A DNA stretch of 64,000 nucleotides from Palsa-504 sp963787645. Its GTDB lineage: Bacteria > Actinomycetota > Actinomycetes > Streptosporangiales > Streptosporangiaceae. A program made the translations under genes and the position numbers. The DNA lies in assembly GCA_963787645.1 (NCBI GenBank), contig CAWBDS010000012.1, forward strand, positions 310,001 through 374,000, written 5' to 3'. Under the pieces are notes generated by a model that saw only the letters and a program-made list of their open reading frames with translations, was not told the DNA's origin and did no database searches. This document shows, in pieces, positions 24,466-33,906 of this stretch; the stretch's first letter is position 1, and the number at the start of each line of letters is the position of its first letter.

Positions 24466-24549
24466 TTCGGGCCTCCTTCGTAAGCCTTTTGCGCTCCTAC
24501 AGGTACCCCCCTGGACGAGACCAAACATCCGGCCACTACCGTTCGGCTA

Positions 24550-26051
24550 ATGCGAGGGGCGCTCCTGGTAGCCGGCACCGGGTCGGATGCGGGCAAGAGT
24601 GCCCTGGTCGCGGGGTTGTGCCGGTGGCTGGCCCGGCAGGGCGTTTCGGTGGCGCCGTTTAAGGCGCAGAACATGTCGCTGAATTCCTACGTGACCGCCG
24701 ACGGCGCGGAAATCGGGCGGGCCCAGGCCATGCAGGCGGCCGCGGCCGGGATCGAGCCGACCCCGGACATGAACCCGGTCCTGCTCAAGCCGGGCAGCGA
24801 CCGGCGCAGCCAGGTGGTGGTGCTCGGCCATCCCGAGGCGGAGGCCGACGCGGTGGGCTACCGCGCGCACGCGCCCCGGCTCCGCGAGGTCGCGCTGGCC
24901 AGCCTGGCCCGGCTGCGCGCTCGCTACGACGTGGTGATCTGCGAGGGCGCGGGCAGTCCGGCCGAGATCAACCTGCGCGATACCGACGTGGCCAACATGG
25001 GCCTGGCCCGCGCCGCGGGCCTGCCGGTCATCGTGGTCGGGGATATCGACCGCGGCGGGGTGTTCGCGGCGATGGCCGGTACGCTGGCGCTGCTGCAACC
25101 GGCCGACCAGGCCCTCATCGCCGGCTTCGTGATCAACAAGTTCCGCGGCGCACCTGAGCTGCTGGACAGCGGCCTGGCCATGCTCCATCAGCTCACCGGC
25201 CGGCCGGTGTACGGCGTCCTGCCCTGGCGGGAGGGCTTGTGGCTGGACGCCGAGGACTCGCTAGCGCTTACTGGGGGCACGCACCACGCTCCGTTCGGCA
25301 TAAATAAAGAAGTTCTGCGGGTCGCGGTGGTCAAGTTGCCGCGGATCAGCAACTTCACCGACGCCGACGCCTTGGCCGCCGAGCCGGGGGTACTGGTCCA
25401 GTACGCCAGCCGGACGGCCGACCTGGCGGGAGCGGACCTGGTCGTGCTGCCCGGCTCCCGGGCCACCGTCGCCGACCTGGCCTGGCTGCGCGACCGCGGC
25501 CTGGCCGACGCGATCACCGAGCGGGCCCGGGCCGGCCGGTGCTGGGCATCTGCGGCGGGTACCAGATGCTGGCCGAACACATCGACGACCCGGTCGAATC
25601 GCGTCGCGGCCGGGTGGACGGGCTCGGGCTGCTACCGGTGCGGGTGGCGTTCGGGCCGGTCAAACGGCTGGGTCGACCAGCCGGCCGGGGGCTGGGCGCG
25701 CCGGTAGCCGGGTACGAGATCCATCATGGCATCGCCGAGGTCACCGATCCAGCCGCCGAGCGGTTCCTGGACGGCTGCCGCCGCGGCGCGGTGTGGGGGA
25801 CGAGCTGGCACGGCGTGCTGGAGAACGACGAGTTCCGGCGCGCATTCCTGACCGAGGTGGCGGCGCTGGCCGGGCGGGACTTCACGCCCGCGCCGGACAC
25901 CGATTTCGCCGCGCTCCGGCAGGCCCGGCTGGACGTGCTGGGCGACCTGGTCGCCGATCATCTGGATACCGCGGCGCTGAGCAGCCTGATTACCGGCGGG
26001 CCGCCGCCCGGAATGCCGTCTTTGCTGATATCGCTGCACCATGATCGATAA
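24550..26051 (+). CDS. cobQ: cobyric acid synthase CobQ, reading frame broken once
   Basis: CobQ amidates adenosylcobyrinic acid a,c-diamide at four side chains. The N-terminal half shows LLVAGTGSDAGKSALVAGL (P-loop), FKAQNMSLNSYVTADGAEIGRAQ and CEGAGSPAEINL. The C-terminal glutaminase half has LGICGGYQMLAEHI with the catalytic Cys and AGYEIHHG and WGTSWHG. The two halves are in different frames; one base is missing near 25535-25540 in a GGCCGG run. It may be a sequence error or a real lesion. A copy of repeat family I lies inside the coding region near 25280-25312 (THHAPFGINKE). Confidence 0.9.
25279..25312 (-). repeat. dispersed repeat family I, copy b, inside cobQ
   Basis: Read on the minus strand, TTTATTTATGCCGAACGG then AGCGTGGTGCGTGCC matches the family consensus. 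It forms an AT-rich patch in an otherwise very GC-rich gene and is translated in-frame in a linker between the two CobQ domains. Confidence 0.75.
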
Positions 26052-26061
26052 GGTTTGGCGC

Positions 26062-26494
26062 ATGCCCAACAAGGTCCTGTACACCGCGGAGGTCATCTCC
26101 ACCGGAGACGGCCGTAACGGTCACGTCCTGTCCTCGGATCACCGCCTCGATCTCGACCTCTCGGTGCCGCCCGAGCTGGATGGGCCTGGTGGCCCCGGCA
26201 CCAACCCCGAGCAGCTGTTCGCGGCCGGGTACGCGGCCTGCTTCCACAGCGCGCTGCGCGGCCTGGCCCGCCACGCCGGCGTGGACGCCAGCCACTCCAC
26301 CGTGACCGCCCAGGTCGGCGTCGGCCCCGACGGCGACATGTTCGGCCTGGTGGTCACGCTGATCGTCAGCATCCCCAGCCTGGATCAGGCCAGGCACCCG
26401 GGAACTCGCCGAGGCGGCGCACCAGCGTTGCCCGTACTCGCGGGCCACCCGCGGCAACATCAGCGTCGAGCTGCGCGTCCCGGAACCCGCCTGA
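26062..26494 (+). pseudogene. ohr: Ohr/OsmC organic hydroperoxide resistance protein, frameshifted
   Basis: Starts MPNKVLYTAEVISTGDGRNGH, the classic Ohr start, and has the first catalytic Cys in AAGYAACFHSAL. The second Cys is in RCPYSRATRGNISVEL, which lies in another frame after about 26388-26392, where one extra base appears. Corrected, the protein would be about 143 residues, normal for Ohr, and end at TGA 26492-26494. Ohr enzymes reduce organic peroxides using two cysteines. If the extra base is real, the gene is dead; if an error, it is intact. In the uncorrected frame it runs into the next gene. Confidence 0.85.
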
Positions 26495-26508
26495 GTTACG
26501 CTCTGTCT

Positions 26509-26991
26509 ATGGATCTCGCCGCTATCGAGGCGGAACGCGCCCGGCTGCACTCCGAGTACATCACCACCGACCGGCCGCCGAGCAGCGCGCGCGGGATTCA
26601 CCACACCGCACTGCTCAGCTCCGATGTGGAAAAGACGATCCGCTTCTACCAGGGCGTCCTGGAGTTCCCGCTGACCGAGATCATCGAGAACCGGGACTAC
26701 CAGGGGTCCAACCACTTCTTCTTCGACGTCGGTAACGGCAACCTGCTGGCCTTCTTCGACTTCCCCGGCCTCGACCTGGGACCCTACGCCGAGGTCCTGG
26801 GCGGCCTGCACCACCTGGCCATTTCGGTCACGCCGGAGAAGTGGGTCCGCCTACGCGGCAAGCTGGACGCCGCCGAAGTCCCCTACCAGGAGGAAAGCGG
26901 GGTGTCGCTGTACTTCCGCGACCCCGACGGCGCCCGCCTGGAGCTCCTCGCCGACCCCCTGGGCGAGATGTACGGCAGCCACGTCCTATAG
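26509..26991 (+). CDS. VOC/glyoxalase-like protein
   Basis: A 160-residue vicinal-oxygen-chelate protein. After a helical lead (MDLAAIEAERARLHSEYI) it shows GIHHTALLSSDVEKTIRFY...LEFPLTEI, then HFFFDVGNGNLLAFFDFPG and GLHHLAISVTPEKW, ending YFRDPDGARLELLAD. Metal ligands would be the His of GIHHTAL and GLHHLAI and the Glu of LELLAD. Reactions vary (dioxygenase, isomerase, lyase); the specific one is unknown. It is directly after Ohr and 7 bases before the ADP-ribosylglycohydrolase gene. Confidence 0.85.
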   Translation: MDLAAIEAERARLHSEYITTDRPPSSARGIHHTALLSSDVEKTIRFYQGVLEFPLTEIIENRDYQGSNHFFFDVGNGNLLAFFDFPGLDLGPYAEVLGGLHHLAISVTPEKWVRLRGKLDAAEVPYQEESGVSLYFRDPDGARLELLADPLGEMYGSHVL

Positions 26992-26998
26992 GCCGGTC

Positions 26999-28069
26999 AT
27001 GAACAGCCGCGCGCGCGGTGCGCTATACGGGCTGGCCATCGGGGACGCGCTCGGCATGCCGACCCAGCTGCTGTCCCGGCGGGAGATCACCGAACGCTGG
27101 GGGGAGCGACTGCACGGCTTCGAACCCGCGCCGCCGGGCCACCCGATCGCCGCGGGGCGCCCCGCGGGCAGCGTCACCGACGACACCGAGCAGGCCCTGC
27201 TGCTAGGCCGGCTGCTGGTCCAGGGTCATGGCACCATCGATCCCCGCGAGCTGGCCCAGGCCCTGGTCAGCTGGGAGCGTGACATGGCCGCGCGGGGTTC
27301 GCTCGATCTGCTCGGCCCCTCCACCAAGCGCGCCGTGGCCGCCGTCCTGGCCGGCGTGCCCCCCGAGCAGGCCGGTGCCACCGGCGACACCAACGGCGCC
27401 GCCATGCGCATCGCTCCCGTCGGCATCGCCTTCCCGCCAGATCTGCCGGCTCTGGTCAACCACGTCGTAGCGGCGAGCTTGGTCACGCATAACACCGGCT
27501 TGGCCCTGGCCGGCGCGGCCGCGGTGGCCGCCGCGGTGAGCGCGGGCCTGGACGGCGCCGGGATCGGTGCGGCTACGGCGTTCGCGGTGGACGCCGCCGG
27601 GATGGCCGCGGGCCGCGGTCACTGGGTGGCGGGCGCCGACGTGGGCGCCCGCATCGAATGGGCGACCGGGCTGGTCACGGGCCGAGAACCGGCCGAAGCC
27701 GCCGAGCTGATCTACACCCTGGTCGGGACTAGCCTGGCCACCCAGGAGTCGGTCCCGGCCGCGTTCGCCGTGCTGGCCGCGGTGCCGGACGGCCCGTGGC
27801 AGGCCTGCCGGCTGGCCGCCTCGCTGGGCGGCGACTGCGACACCATCGCCGCCATGGCCGGGGCGATCGCCGGCGCCTGCCATGGCCTGGACGCCTTTCC
27901 GGCCGACGCCGTGGCGGTCATCGACGCCCAGGGCCTGGACCTGGCCGCCCTGGCCGACGATCTGTCCGGATTGCGCGGCTTATACCGGCCCGGTAAACAT
28001 CCAGTGCACGTTTTATCCAAAGCGTTATCAAAATCGAGCAACTTGGCGCCTTTCCCAAACCATTTATGA
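26999..28069 (+). CDS. ADP-ribosylglycohydrolase family protein
   Basis: A 356-residue ADP-ribosyl-glycohydrolase. Motifs: RGALYGLAIGDALGMPTQLL, GSVTDDTEQALLLG for one metal site, GDTNGAAMRIAPVG and GGDCDTIAAMAGAI for the second. Such enzymes remove ADP-ribose from protein side chains or cleave ADP-ribosyl-like nucleosides with two Mg ions. About 30 residues at the end (from VHVLSKAL) are AT-rich and unlike the rest, as if the stop moved downstream. It is followed by a secreted protein and a PfkB kinase, a common neighbour that may act on the released sugar. Confidence 0.92.
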   Translation: MNSRARGALYGLAIGDALGMPTQLLSRREITERWGERLHGFEPAPPGHPIAAGRPAGSVTDDTEQALLLGRLLVQGHGTIDPRELAQALVSWERDMAARGSLDLLGPSTKRAVAAVLAGVPPEQAGATGDTNGAAMRIAPVGIAFPPDLPALVNHVVAASLVTHNTGLALAGAAAVAAAVSAGLDGAGIGAATAFAVDAAGMAAGRGHWVAGADVGARIEWATGLVTGREPAEAAELIYTLVGTSLATQESVPAAFAVLAAVPDGPWQACRLAASLGGDCDTIAAMAGAIAGACHGLDAFPADAVAVIDAQGLDLAALADDLSGLRGLYRPGKHPVHVLSKALSKSSNLAPFPNHL

Positions 28070-28117
28070 CGTATAAGGCCTAGTCCGACTCAGGCCTACG
28101 GGTGGAAAGGCTTGTCT

Positions 28118-29236
28118 ATGCACAAACTTATGGGTATCGCATGCCGCCGTACGGTGGCGCTAACGGCCGGGGTGATGCTGATCGGCGGCGCGGTCGGGGG
28201 AGTTCTGCTGACGCCCGGCACGGCTCTGGCCGGCCCCTTGATCGCCACCACCACGGCGGTCACCGGCACCACGCAGACGTCAACCTGGCCTGGGACGACG
28301 CTCAACGTCCAGGTTTCGGTCATCCCCGTGGGCAGCAGCAGCGCCTGGCCGACCGGGACCGTCCAGGTCTCCGACGGAGCGGGTGGCGGCTGCACCGTCA
28401 CGCTGGCCAAACCAGGAGCGACCGACGTCGGCGCCGGTAGCTGCAATATCTACCACCTGCCGGACGGGAACTACTCGCTGAAGGCGACCTACGAGGGTTC
28501 GACGTCGTTCGGCGAGTCGCCCAGCAACACGTATCCGGTGACGATCGGAAGTGCTCCGGCGTTCACCGCGGACAGCCCGTCGCTGACCGCCGCGGATGGC
28601 CAGAGTTACGGCTACACCTTCCACGCCACCGGCGCTCCGGCGCCGACGTACGCACTGGCTCCGGGCGCTCCGAGCTGGCTGAACATCAACCGCTACACCG
28701 GCGCGGTGTGGGGAACCGTGCCGAACTGGGCCAACTCGTTCAGCTACTCGGTGACCGCATCGAACCGCCTCGGCACGGCGACGGCCGGCCCGTACACGGT
28801 CTCGGCCAGGGCCGCCCGGGTCAACCTCAGTACGTACCTGAGCTGCACGCCTAAGGTGTACACCGGCCACCGGGGCACCTGCACGCTGTGGGTCACCGAC
28901 CGCGGCTACAGCCCGGCGCGCAACGTGACCGCGCAGATCGTCCTGCCGGCTCAGCTGCGCGCGGACTACTGCGGTTACTTCTGGAGCTTCGGCTGCCAGA
29001 TCCGCAACAACACCGCGCATGAGAACCTCGGCACGCTGAACCCCGGTCAGACCAAATTGCTGACCGTGGTCTTCACCGCCCGGACCGGCTTGTACCTGTG
29101 GGGTTGGCACCCCGGGCGCCGGCTGACGGTCAAGGTGGTCGGCTCCGCCGCCTCGAACGGCGCCTGGTGGTCCGGGCAGCGGGTGAGCTACTCCGCCGCC
29201 TGGGTCACCATCATCCCGCGCGGCCACTGGTGGTAA
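28118..29236 (+). CDS. secreted Ig-like / DUF11-type repeat protein
   Basis: A 372-residue exported protein. It has a signal peptide (basic start HKLMGIACRR, hydrophobic core TAGVMLIGGAVGGVLL, then Ala-x-Ala near TALAG). Then a Big_3-like domain (TTTAVTGTTQTSTWPGTTLNVQV...), a putative Ig domain (FTADSPSLTAADGQSYGYTF, then GAVWGTVP), and a C-terminal domain with Cys and DUF11-like AHENLGTLNPGQTKLLTVVF. There is no sorting signal or C-terminal anchor, so it is probably released or bound by its domains. Start ATG at 28118 follows GGAAAGG. A strong palindrome lies just after its stop. Confidence 0.8.
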   Translation: MHKLMGIACRRTVALTAGVMLIGGAVGGVLLTPGTALAGPLIATTTAVTGTTQTSTWPGTTLNVQVSVIPVGSSSAWPTGTVQVSDGAGGGCTVTLAKPGATDVGAGSCNIYHLPDGNYSLKATYEGSTSFGESPSNTYPVTIGSAPAFTADSPSLTAADGQSYGYTFHATGAPAPTYALAPGAPSWLNINRYTGAVWGTVPNWANSFSYSVTASNRLGTATAGPYTVSARAARVNLSTYLSCTPKVYTGHRGTCTLWVTDRGYSPARNVTAQIVLPAQLRADYCGYFWSFGCQIRNNTAHENLGTLNPGQTKLLTVVFTARTGLYLWGWHPGRRLTVKVVGSAASNGAWWSGQRVSYSAAWVTIIPRGHWW

Positions 29237-29246
29237 CGGCATAGCC

Positions 29247-29279
29247 CGAGGGGCGCAGGCATCATGCCTGCGCCCCTCG
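29247..29279 (+). terminator. perfect 16-bp-stem hairpin, likely terminator
   Basis: CGAGGGGCGCAGGCAT (29247-29262) and its exact complement (29264-29279) flank a single base. It follows the secreted-protein stop by 10 bases and precedes the PfkB start. No long T-run follows, as is often the case in actinomycetes, so it may act as a hairpin terminator or 3' end stabiliser. Confidence 0.8.
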
Positions 29280-29317
29280 GCATCGGCGGGGCAAGCCAGC
29301 GTGATAAACCAGCGCAG

Positions 29318-30280
29318 ATGAACCAGCTACCCCAGCGCCTGGTGTTCGCCGGAGAGGCGCTCGTCGACCTGCTGATGTGGGTCCCCGCGCTACCCGAACG
29401 CGGCGGCGACATGCTGGCCGGCGCCTCCGCGGTCCAGGTCGGCGGCGGCTTCAACATCATGGCCGCCGCCGGCCGGCAGGGCCTGCCGGTCCTGTACGCG
29501 GGCGGTCACGGCACCGGCCCGTGGGGCGACCGGGTCCGCGCCGCGCTGTCCGCCGAGGGCATCGCGGTACTGCGCGAGCCCGACCCGGCCGCGGACACCG
29601 GCTTCGACGTGGCCCTGGTCGAGGACGGCGGCGAGCGCACCTTCGTGACCAGCCTGGGCGCCGAGACGCTCCGCGAGCCCGGCGCGTGGGATACGGTCCC
29701 GGTGGCCAGCGGTGACGCGGTCTACGTGTCCGGCTACGGACTGGTCGCCCCGGACCCCGGGGCCGTCCTCGGCGCCTGGGCCGCCGCGCTCCCGGCCGAG
29801 GTGCTGCTGTTCGTGGACCCGGGGCCACTGGTCGCGGACATCCCGGAGGCGGTCCTGCGCCCGGTGCTGCGCCGGTGCGACTGGTGGAGCTCTAACCAGC
29901 GCGAGGCGGCGCTGCTCACCGGGTCCGCTGACCCGGCCGAGGCGGCCCGCCTGCTCGCCGAGCGCACCGGCCGAACGGGCGTCATCGTCCGGGCCGGCCG
30001 CTCGGGCTGCGTCCTGGCCCTGCGCGCCGGGCCCGAGCTGGCCCTGAGCCACATCCCCGCGCCTGCCGTGGTGGCGGTCGACACCACCGGAGCGGGTGAC
30101 GCGCACGCCGGGGTGTTCCTGGCCGGGCTGGCCGCCGGGCTGTCGCCAAACCCCGCCGCGGCCCGCGCCAACGCGGCCGCCGCGCTGGCCGTCACCCGCG
30201 CCGGACCCGCGCAGTCCCCGTCCCGGGCCGAACTCGACGCGTTCCTGGCCGCCGGCGCGCCGGTCCCGCCTACGCCTTGA
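29318..30280 (+). CDS. PfkB-family carbohydrate kinase
   Basis: A 320-residue sugar kinase. N-terminal VFAGEALVDLLMWVPALPERGG, the sugar-binding GGGFNIMAAAGRQG and the C-terminal phosphate-loop signature VAVDTTGAGDAHAGVFLAGL with the catalytic Asp identify the family. The substrate could be a ribose-, fructose- or nucleoside-like sugar. The start at 29318 (MNQLPQRLVFAG) is chosen because upstream ATG codons lie inside the terminator hairpin. Its end overlaps the convergent sigma-like gene by 11 bases. It is probably functionally linked to the ADP-ribosylglycohydrolase two genes upstream. Confidence 0.9.
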   Translation: MNQLPQRLVFAGEALVDLLMWVPALPERGGDMLAGASAVQVGGGFNIMAAAGRQGLPVLYAGGHGTGPWGDRVRAALSAEGIAVLREPDPAADTGFDVALVEDGGERTFVTSLGAETLREPGAWDTVPVASGDAVYVSGYGLVAPDPGAVLGAWAAALPAEVLLFVDPGPLVADIPEAVLRPVLRRCDWWSSNQREAALLTGSADPAEAARLLAERTGRTGVIVRAGRSGCVLALRAGPELALSHIPAPAVVAVDTTGAGDAHAGVFLAGLAAGLSPNPAAARANAAAALAVTRAGPAQSPSRAELDAFLAAGAPVPPTP

Positions 30281-31433
30281 TGCTGAACACCACCCTGACG
30301 CCCAAGCCGCCCGGGTCCACGGTGAGACGAACGTTGAGTGCGATCAGGCTCTTCACGGTCACCGTGACCGTCTCCCACGAACCGGCCGACTTCAGCGACC
30401 AGACCGCCGGGGACACGATCACCTTGGCGTTCGGGCTGTGCACCGTGAAGCTAACCGGGCCGCCCACGGCGGTCACGATGAACGTCCCGCTGACCGCCTT
30501 GCCCGGGGCCCCGCTCAGCACCAGTTCGTTCGGCACCACTCGCAGGGTGCCGGGGGTGGGCGGCGGCGAGGATGAGGGCGATGGTGACGGCGACGGCGAC
30601 GGCGACGGCGACGCAGACGGGGAGGGTGACGACGATGGCGATCGCGACGCCTTGGCCGGCGCGGATGACCGCGGCGCCTTCGACGTGCTCTGGCCGGGTG
30701 TCGGCCCGGCCGACGGGGACTTCGTGGCACTCGGCGTGCTCGACGCGGCCGTGGGCTTGCCGCCCGGTGAGGACCGCCCGCCCGGCGGGTTCGACGACGC
30801 GCTGGTCGCGAAGTCGCCGCCGCCCAGCGAGACGGTCGAGGCCTGCGCCCGGTGCGGGCCGCCCGCGACCAGCAGCGCGGCGACGCTGGCCGCCACGACC
30901 GCGATGGCCACGGCCGCTACCCCGGCCGCCGCGCGCCGGTGCCGCCGGACCTCGGGCCACCACCGCCTGGGCGGGACGACCGGTTTGGGAAAGCCCGTCC
31001 GGTCGAACGCGCCGGCCCGATGGGTCAGGCTGGCCCGGCGCGCGCGTTCGCTCGGCGTGCGGTCCGCGCTGGTCTGCAGCACCCGTTCGCGCAGTTCCTC
31101 GGGCGGGCTGACCTCCGGCAGCGCGTCAGCCGTCGGCACCGCCCGGGTGATCGCGGCCGCGAGCTCGGAGGGGGCCAGCTGGCGGAGGCATTCGTTGCGC
31201 GCGACCGCGTGCAGCCAAGGGCCGAGCTGGTCCGGCTCGCGGAGCCCAGGCAGCTTGGCGCCGGCGATGATGAAGGTGTTCGCCACCGCGTCGGCGGCCT
31301 CACCCGGCGTGTGCGGATCGGGCAGCATGACTCGGCAGTAGGTGTACAGCGACGCCGCGTAACGGTCATACGCCTCGCCTAGCCCGTCCGGGTCACCGGT
31401 GATGATGGCCGAGACCAGCTCGCGGTCATGCAT
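30270..31433 (-). CDS. membrane-anchored sigma-like protein with Ser/Pro stalk and extracytoplasmic domain
   Basis: A 387-residue protein. Residues 1-90 resemble ECF sigma region 2 (ELVSAIITGDPDGLGEAYDRY, AADAVANTFIIAGAKL, LGPWLHAVARNECLRQL). After it, where region 4 should lie, there is only a weak helical stretch (PEELRERVLQTSADRTP). A basic RRHRR then leads to a transmembrane helix (about 168-191, GVAAVAIAVVAASVAALLV), a Ser/Pro/Lys-rich stalk with many SPSPSPSP units, and a C-terminal beta-domain (VPNELVLSGAPGKAVSGTF...). It is transcribed after the histidine kinase on the same strand (102 bases between). The sigma part could act as a partner-binding module rather than a promoter-reading sigma factor. 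Confidence 0.75.
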   Translation of the reverse strand: MHDRELVSAIITGDPDGLGEAYDRYAASLYTYCRVMLPDPHTPGEAADAVANTFIIAGAKLPGLREPDQLGPWLHAVARNECLRQLAPSELAAAITRAVPTADALPEVSPPEELRERVLQTSADRTPSERARRASLTHRAGAFDRTGFPKPVVPPRRWWPEVRRHRRAAAGVAAVAIAVVAASVAALLVAGGPHRAQASTVSLGGGDFATSASSNPPGGRSSPGGKPTAASSTPSATKSPSAGPTPGQSTSKAPRSSAPAKASRSPSSSPSPSASPSPSPSPSPSPSSSPPPTPGTLRVVPNELVLSGAPGKAVSGTFIVTAVGGPVSFTVHSPNAKVIVSPAVWSLKSAGSWETVTVTVKSLIALNVRLTVDPGGLGVRVVFSIKA

Positions 31434-31534
31434 GGGCCTAACCGTAGTTCTCCATTGCCGGGAGGTGAGTCGAAAGTCATAACCAGATAGCAGAGAAAAG
31501 GACAAAAGACTGTTACGGGATGAAAGCCGCGAGC

Positions 31535-33046
31535 TTAGTTGTACGCCGCGTTGGGACCGGTCGGGCGATCGGCGTCCGCGGCGTCACCGTCGGGCGCGCC
31601 GGGCGGCCGGAACGGGATCCAGAACTGCACGCTGGTGCCCGCTCCCACCGCGGACCTGAGCATGGCATGACCGCCGTGTGCGGTGGCGATCGCCTGCACG
31701 ATGGACAGGCCCAGCCCGCTGCCGTGGCCCTGGCCGTTGTGCCCGCCGCGGTAGAAACGGTCGAACGCGCGGGCCGCCGCGTCTTCGCTCATGCCCTGGC
31801 CCGCGTCGGTCACCTCGATCAGCGCGCCCTGGCCGGCCTGGGCCAGCCGGACCGCCACCGGGGTATCCGGCGCAGTGTGCTCGCGCACGTTGCCCAGCAG
31901 GTTGGCCAGCACCTGGCGAATCCGCGGCTCGTCCGCGACCACGACGAGCCGGGGCGGCGTAGTGGCGCTGACCGGCCGGGCCGGCTCGACTGCCTTGGCG
32001 TCGGCGACCGCGTCCCTGACCAGTTCGGCGACGTCGGTATCGGTCAGGTCCAGGGAAGAGTTGCGGTCCAGGCGAGCCAGTTCGAGCAGCTCGGCGACCA
32101 GGCTGGACATCCGGTCCGCCTCCTGTTCAATGCGGCGCATCGCGTTCGGCAGCCGATCCGGGCCCAGCGCGCCCTGCCGGTACAGCTCGGCATATCCGCG
32201 GATGGTGGTCAGCGGGGTGCGCAGTTCGTGCGAGGCGTCCGCGGCGAACTGGCGGACCTTCTGTTCCGAGGCCCACCGGGCCCCGAACGCCTGCTGGATC
32301 CGGTCCAGCATGGTGTTGATCGCCGCGGCCAGCCCGGCCTCCGCGTGGTCGCCGGGATCGGGCATCCGGGCGGTCAGGTCGCCCCGGCTGGTGATCATGT
32401 CGGCGGTGCTGGCCATCCGGTCCAGCGGCGCCAGGCCCCGGCTGATCAGCCAGCGGCCGCCCAGCCCGAGCAGCGCGAGCAGGATCGCCCCGGTGATCAG
32501 CTCGGCCAGGACCAGCCCGCGGACCTGGCTGCCCACCGCGCTGGCCGGCCGCGCGATGACCAGGACGCCGCCGTCCGGCGAGGTCGGTACCGCCGAGTGG
32601 CTGTTCGCCGCCTCCTTGGCGGTGACCAACCGCCAGATGGCGGTCAGGGTCGGCTGACCCGGCCCGTCGACGGTGAACAGCTCACCCATTGGATTCTGCG
32701 TCCGGAAGGCCATCAATGACCCGAGGCCGGTCAGGTTTGCGAGCATGCCCTGCAGCTCGGATTCGGCGGCTGACGACGCGGACAACGCGGTCGTCGACCG
32801 GGTGGACAGGTTGAGGTAAGCGACCGAGTAGCCGCCCTGCAGGCCGGTGATTTCGCTCAGCTTGATCCGGGCGGCCAGGATCAGGCCGGAGTTGAACTGA
32901 TCCTGCTCGGAGTTCCCCAGCACCACGGTGGTCACCACGCCCATGACGATCAGGAACAGGGCGGTGATCGCGATCAGCCCGGCCAGCAGCCGCGACCGCA
33001 GCGAGAGCCTGCCCCGCCCGGTCGGCTGCGGCCGGCTGTACCTCAT
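31535..33046 (-). CDS. two-component sensor histidine kinase
   Basis: A 503-residue HK. It has an N-terminal helix (LLAGLIAITALFLIVMGVV), an extracytoplasmic sensor region (about 35-185), a second helix (VLAELITGAILLALLGLGG), a HAMP domain (LDRMASTADMIT), the phosphorylated His in AADASHELRTPL and the ATP-binding domain with NVREHTAP and GSGLGLSIVQAI. The ATG overlaps the response regulator stop by four bases (ATGA), so the pair is translationally coupled. It probably senses envelope or ionic stress. Gene order is RR then HK, typical for PhoP/TcrX-like systems. Confidence 0.92.
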   Translation of the reverse strand: MRYSRPQPTGRGRLSLRSRLLAGLIAITALFLIVMGVVTTVVLGNSEQDQFNSGLILAARIKLSEITGLQGGYSVAYLNLSTRSTTALSASSAAESELQGMLANLTGLGSLMAFRTQNPMGELFTVDGPGQPTLTAIWRLVTAKEAANSHSAVPTSPDGGVLVIARPASAVGSQVRGLVLAELITGAILLALLGLGGRWLISRGLAPLDRMASTADMITSRGDLTARMPDPGDHAEAGLAAAINTMLDRIQQAFGARWASEQKVRQFAADASHELRTPLTTIRGYAELYRQGALGPDRLPNAMRRIEQEADRMSSLVAELLELARLDRNSSLDLTDTDVAELVRDAVADAKAVEPARPVSATTPPRLVVVADEPRIRQVLANLLGNVREHTAPDTPVAVRLAQAGQGALIEVTDAGQGMSEDAAARAFDRFYRGGHNGQGHGSGLGLSIVQAIATAHGGHAMLRSAVGAGTSVQFWIPFRPPGAPDGDAADADRPTGPNAAYN

Positions 33047-33780
33047 CTGCTCGCGCGCTCTGCTTCTGGCGGCACGCGCAGGCTGTAGCCCACGCCACGC
33101 TGGGTGTGGATCAGCGGCGGCCCGAGCGGGTCGAGCTTGCGCCGCAGGTAACTGACGTAGGTCTCCACGACCTGGGACTGGCCGGCGAACTCCCAGCCCC
33201 ACACGTTCTCCAGCAGCTGCTGCCTGGTCAGCATCCGCCCCTGGTTCCGCATCAGGTAGGCCAGCAGCCGGAACTCCGTCGGCGACAGCTCCACCTGGGT
33301 TCCGCCGCGGCGCACGATCCAGTGCTCCTCGTCCAGCTCCAGGTCACCGACCTGCAGCAGCGGGGCGGCATCGCCCGGCTGGGCGTCCCCGCGGGCGCCT
33401 GTGGTCCGGCGCAGCACCGCCCGGACCCGGGCCACCAGCGCCTCGACTGAGAACGGCTTGGTCACGTAGTCGTCGCCGCCCAGCGTGAGCCCGCGGATGG
33501 TGTCAGACGTGGTATCCCGCGCGGTCAGGAAGATGACCGGCACGTCGTTGCCCTCGGCACGCAGCGCGCGGCAGACCTCGAAGCCGTCCATGTCGGGCAG
33601 CATCACGTCCAGGATCATCAGGTCCGGCTCGTAGGCATCGGCCTGGTGCAGCGCGTCCCTGCCGCTGGCGCTGACCGCGACCGCGCAGCCGTGGAACTTC
33701 AGCGCGACTTCGACCAGTTCGCGGATGTTCGGCTCGTCGTCGACGACGAGCACCTTGGGGATACGGTCACCGTCTGCCAT
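33043..33780 (-). CDS. OmpR/PhoB-family response regulator
   Basis: A 245-residue regulator. The receiver domain (1-125) has the acidic pocket VLVVDDEPNIREL, phosphoacceptor Asp58 in LMILDVMLPDMDGFEV and Lys in DYVTKPFS. The C-terminal winged helix contains LSPTEFRLLAYLMRNQGRMLTRQQLLENVW and VETYVSYLRRKLD. It is phosphorylated by the co-transcribed kinase at 31535-33046. The gene just upstream (33907-34602) on the same strand is a likely target or partner. Confidence 0.94.
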   Translation of the reverse strand: MADGDRIPKVLVVDDEPNIRELVEVALKFHGCAVAVSASGRDALHQADAYEPDLMILDVMLPDMDGFEVCRALRAEGNDVPVIFLTARDTTSDTIRGLTLGGDDYVTKPFSVEALVARVRAVLRRTTGARGDAQPGDAAPLLQVGDLELDEEHWIVRRGGTQVELSPTEFRLLAYLMRNQGRMLTRQQLLENVWGWEFAGQSQVVETYVSYLRRKLDPLGPPLIHTQRGVGYSLRVPPEAERASR

Positions 33781-33906
33781 GGCTTCTCACGTTTCTTTGC
33801 CCAGCATAGAAGCAAGCGCCTGGTTAGAAGTCCTACCTATGGAGTGTGCAGCATGCCGCGGCGCGCCCGCCGCCCCGGGGCGCACCGCGGCATGTCCGCC
33901 GGCCCG

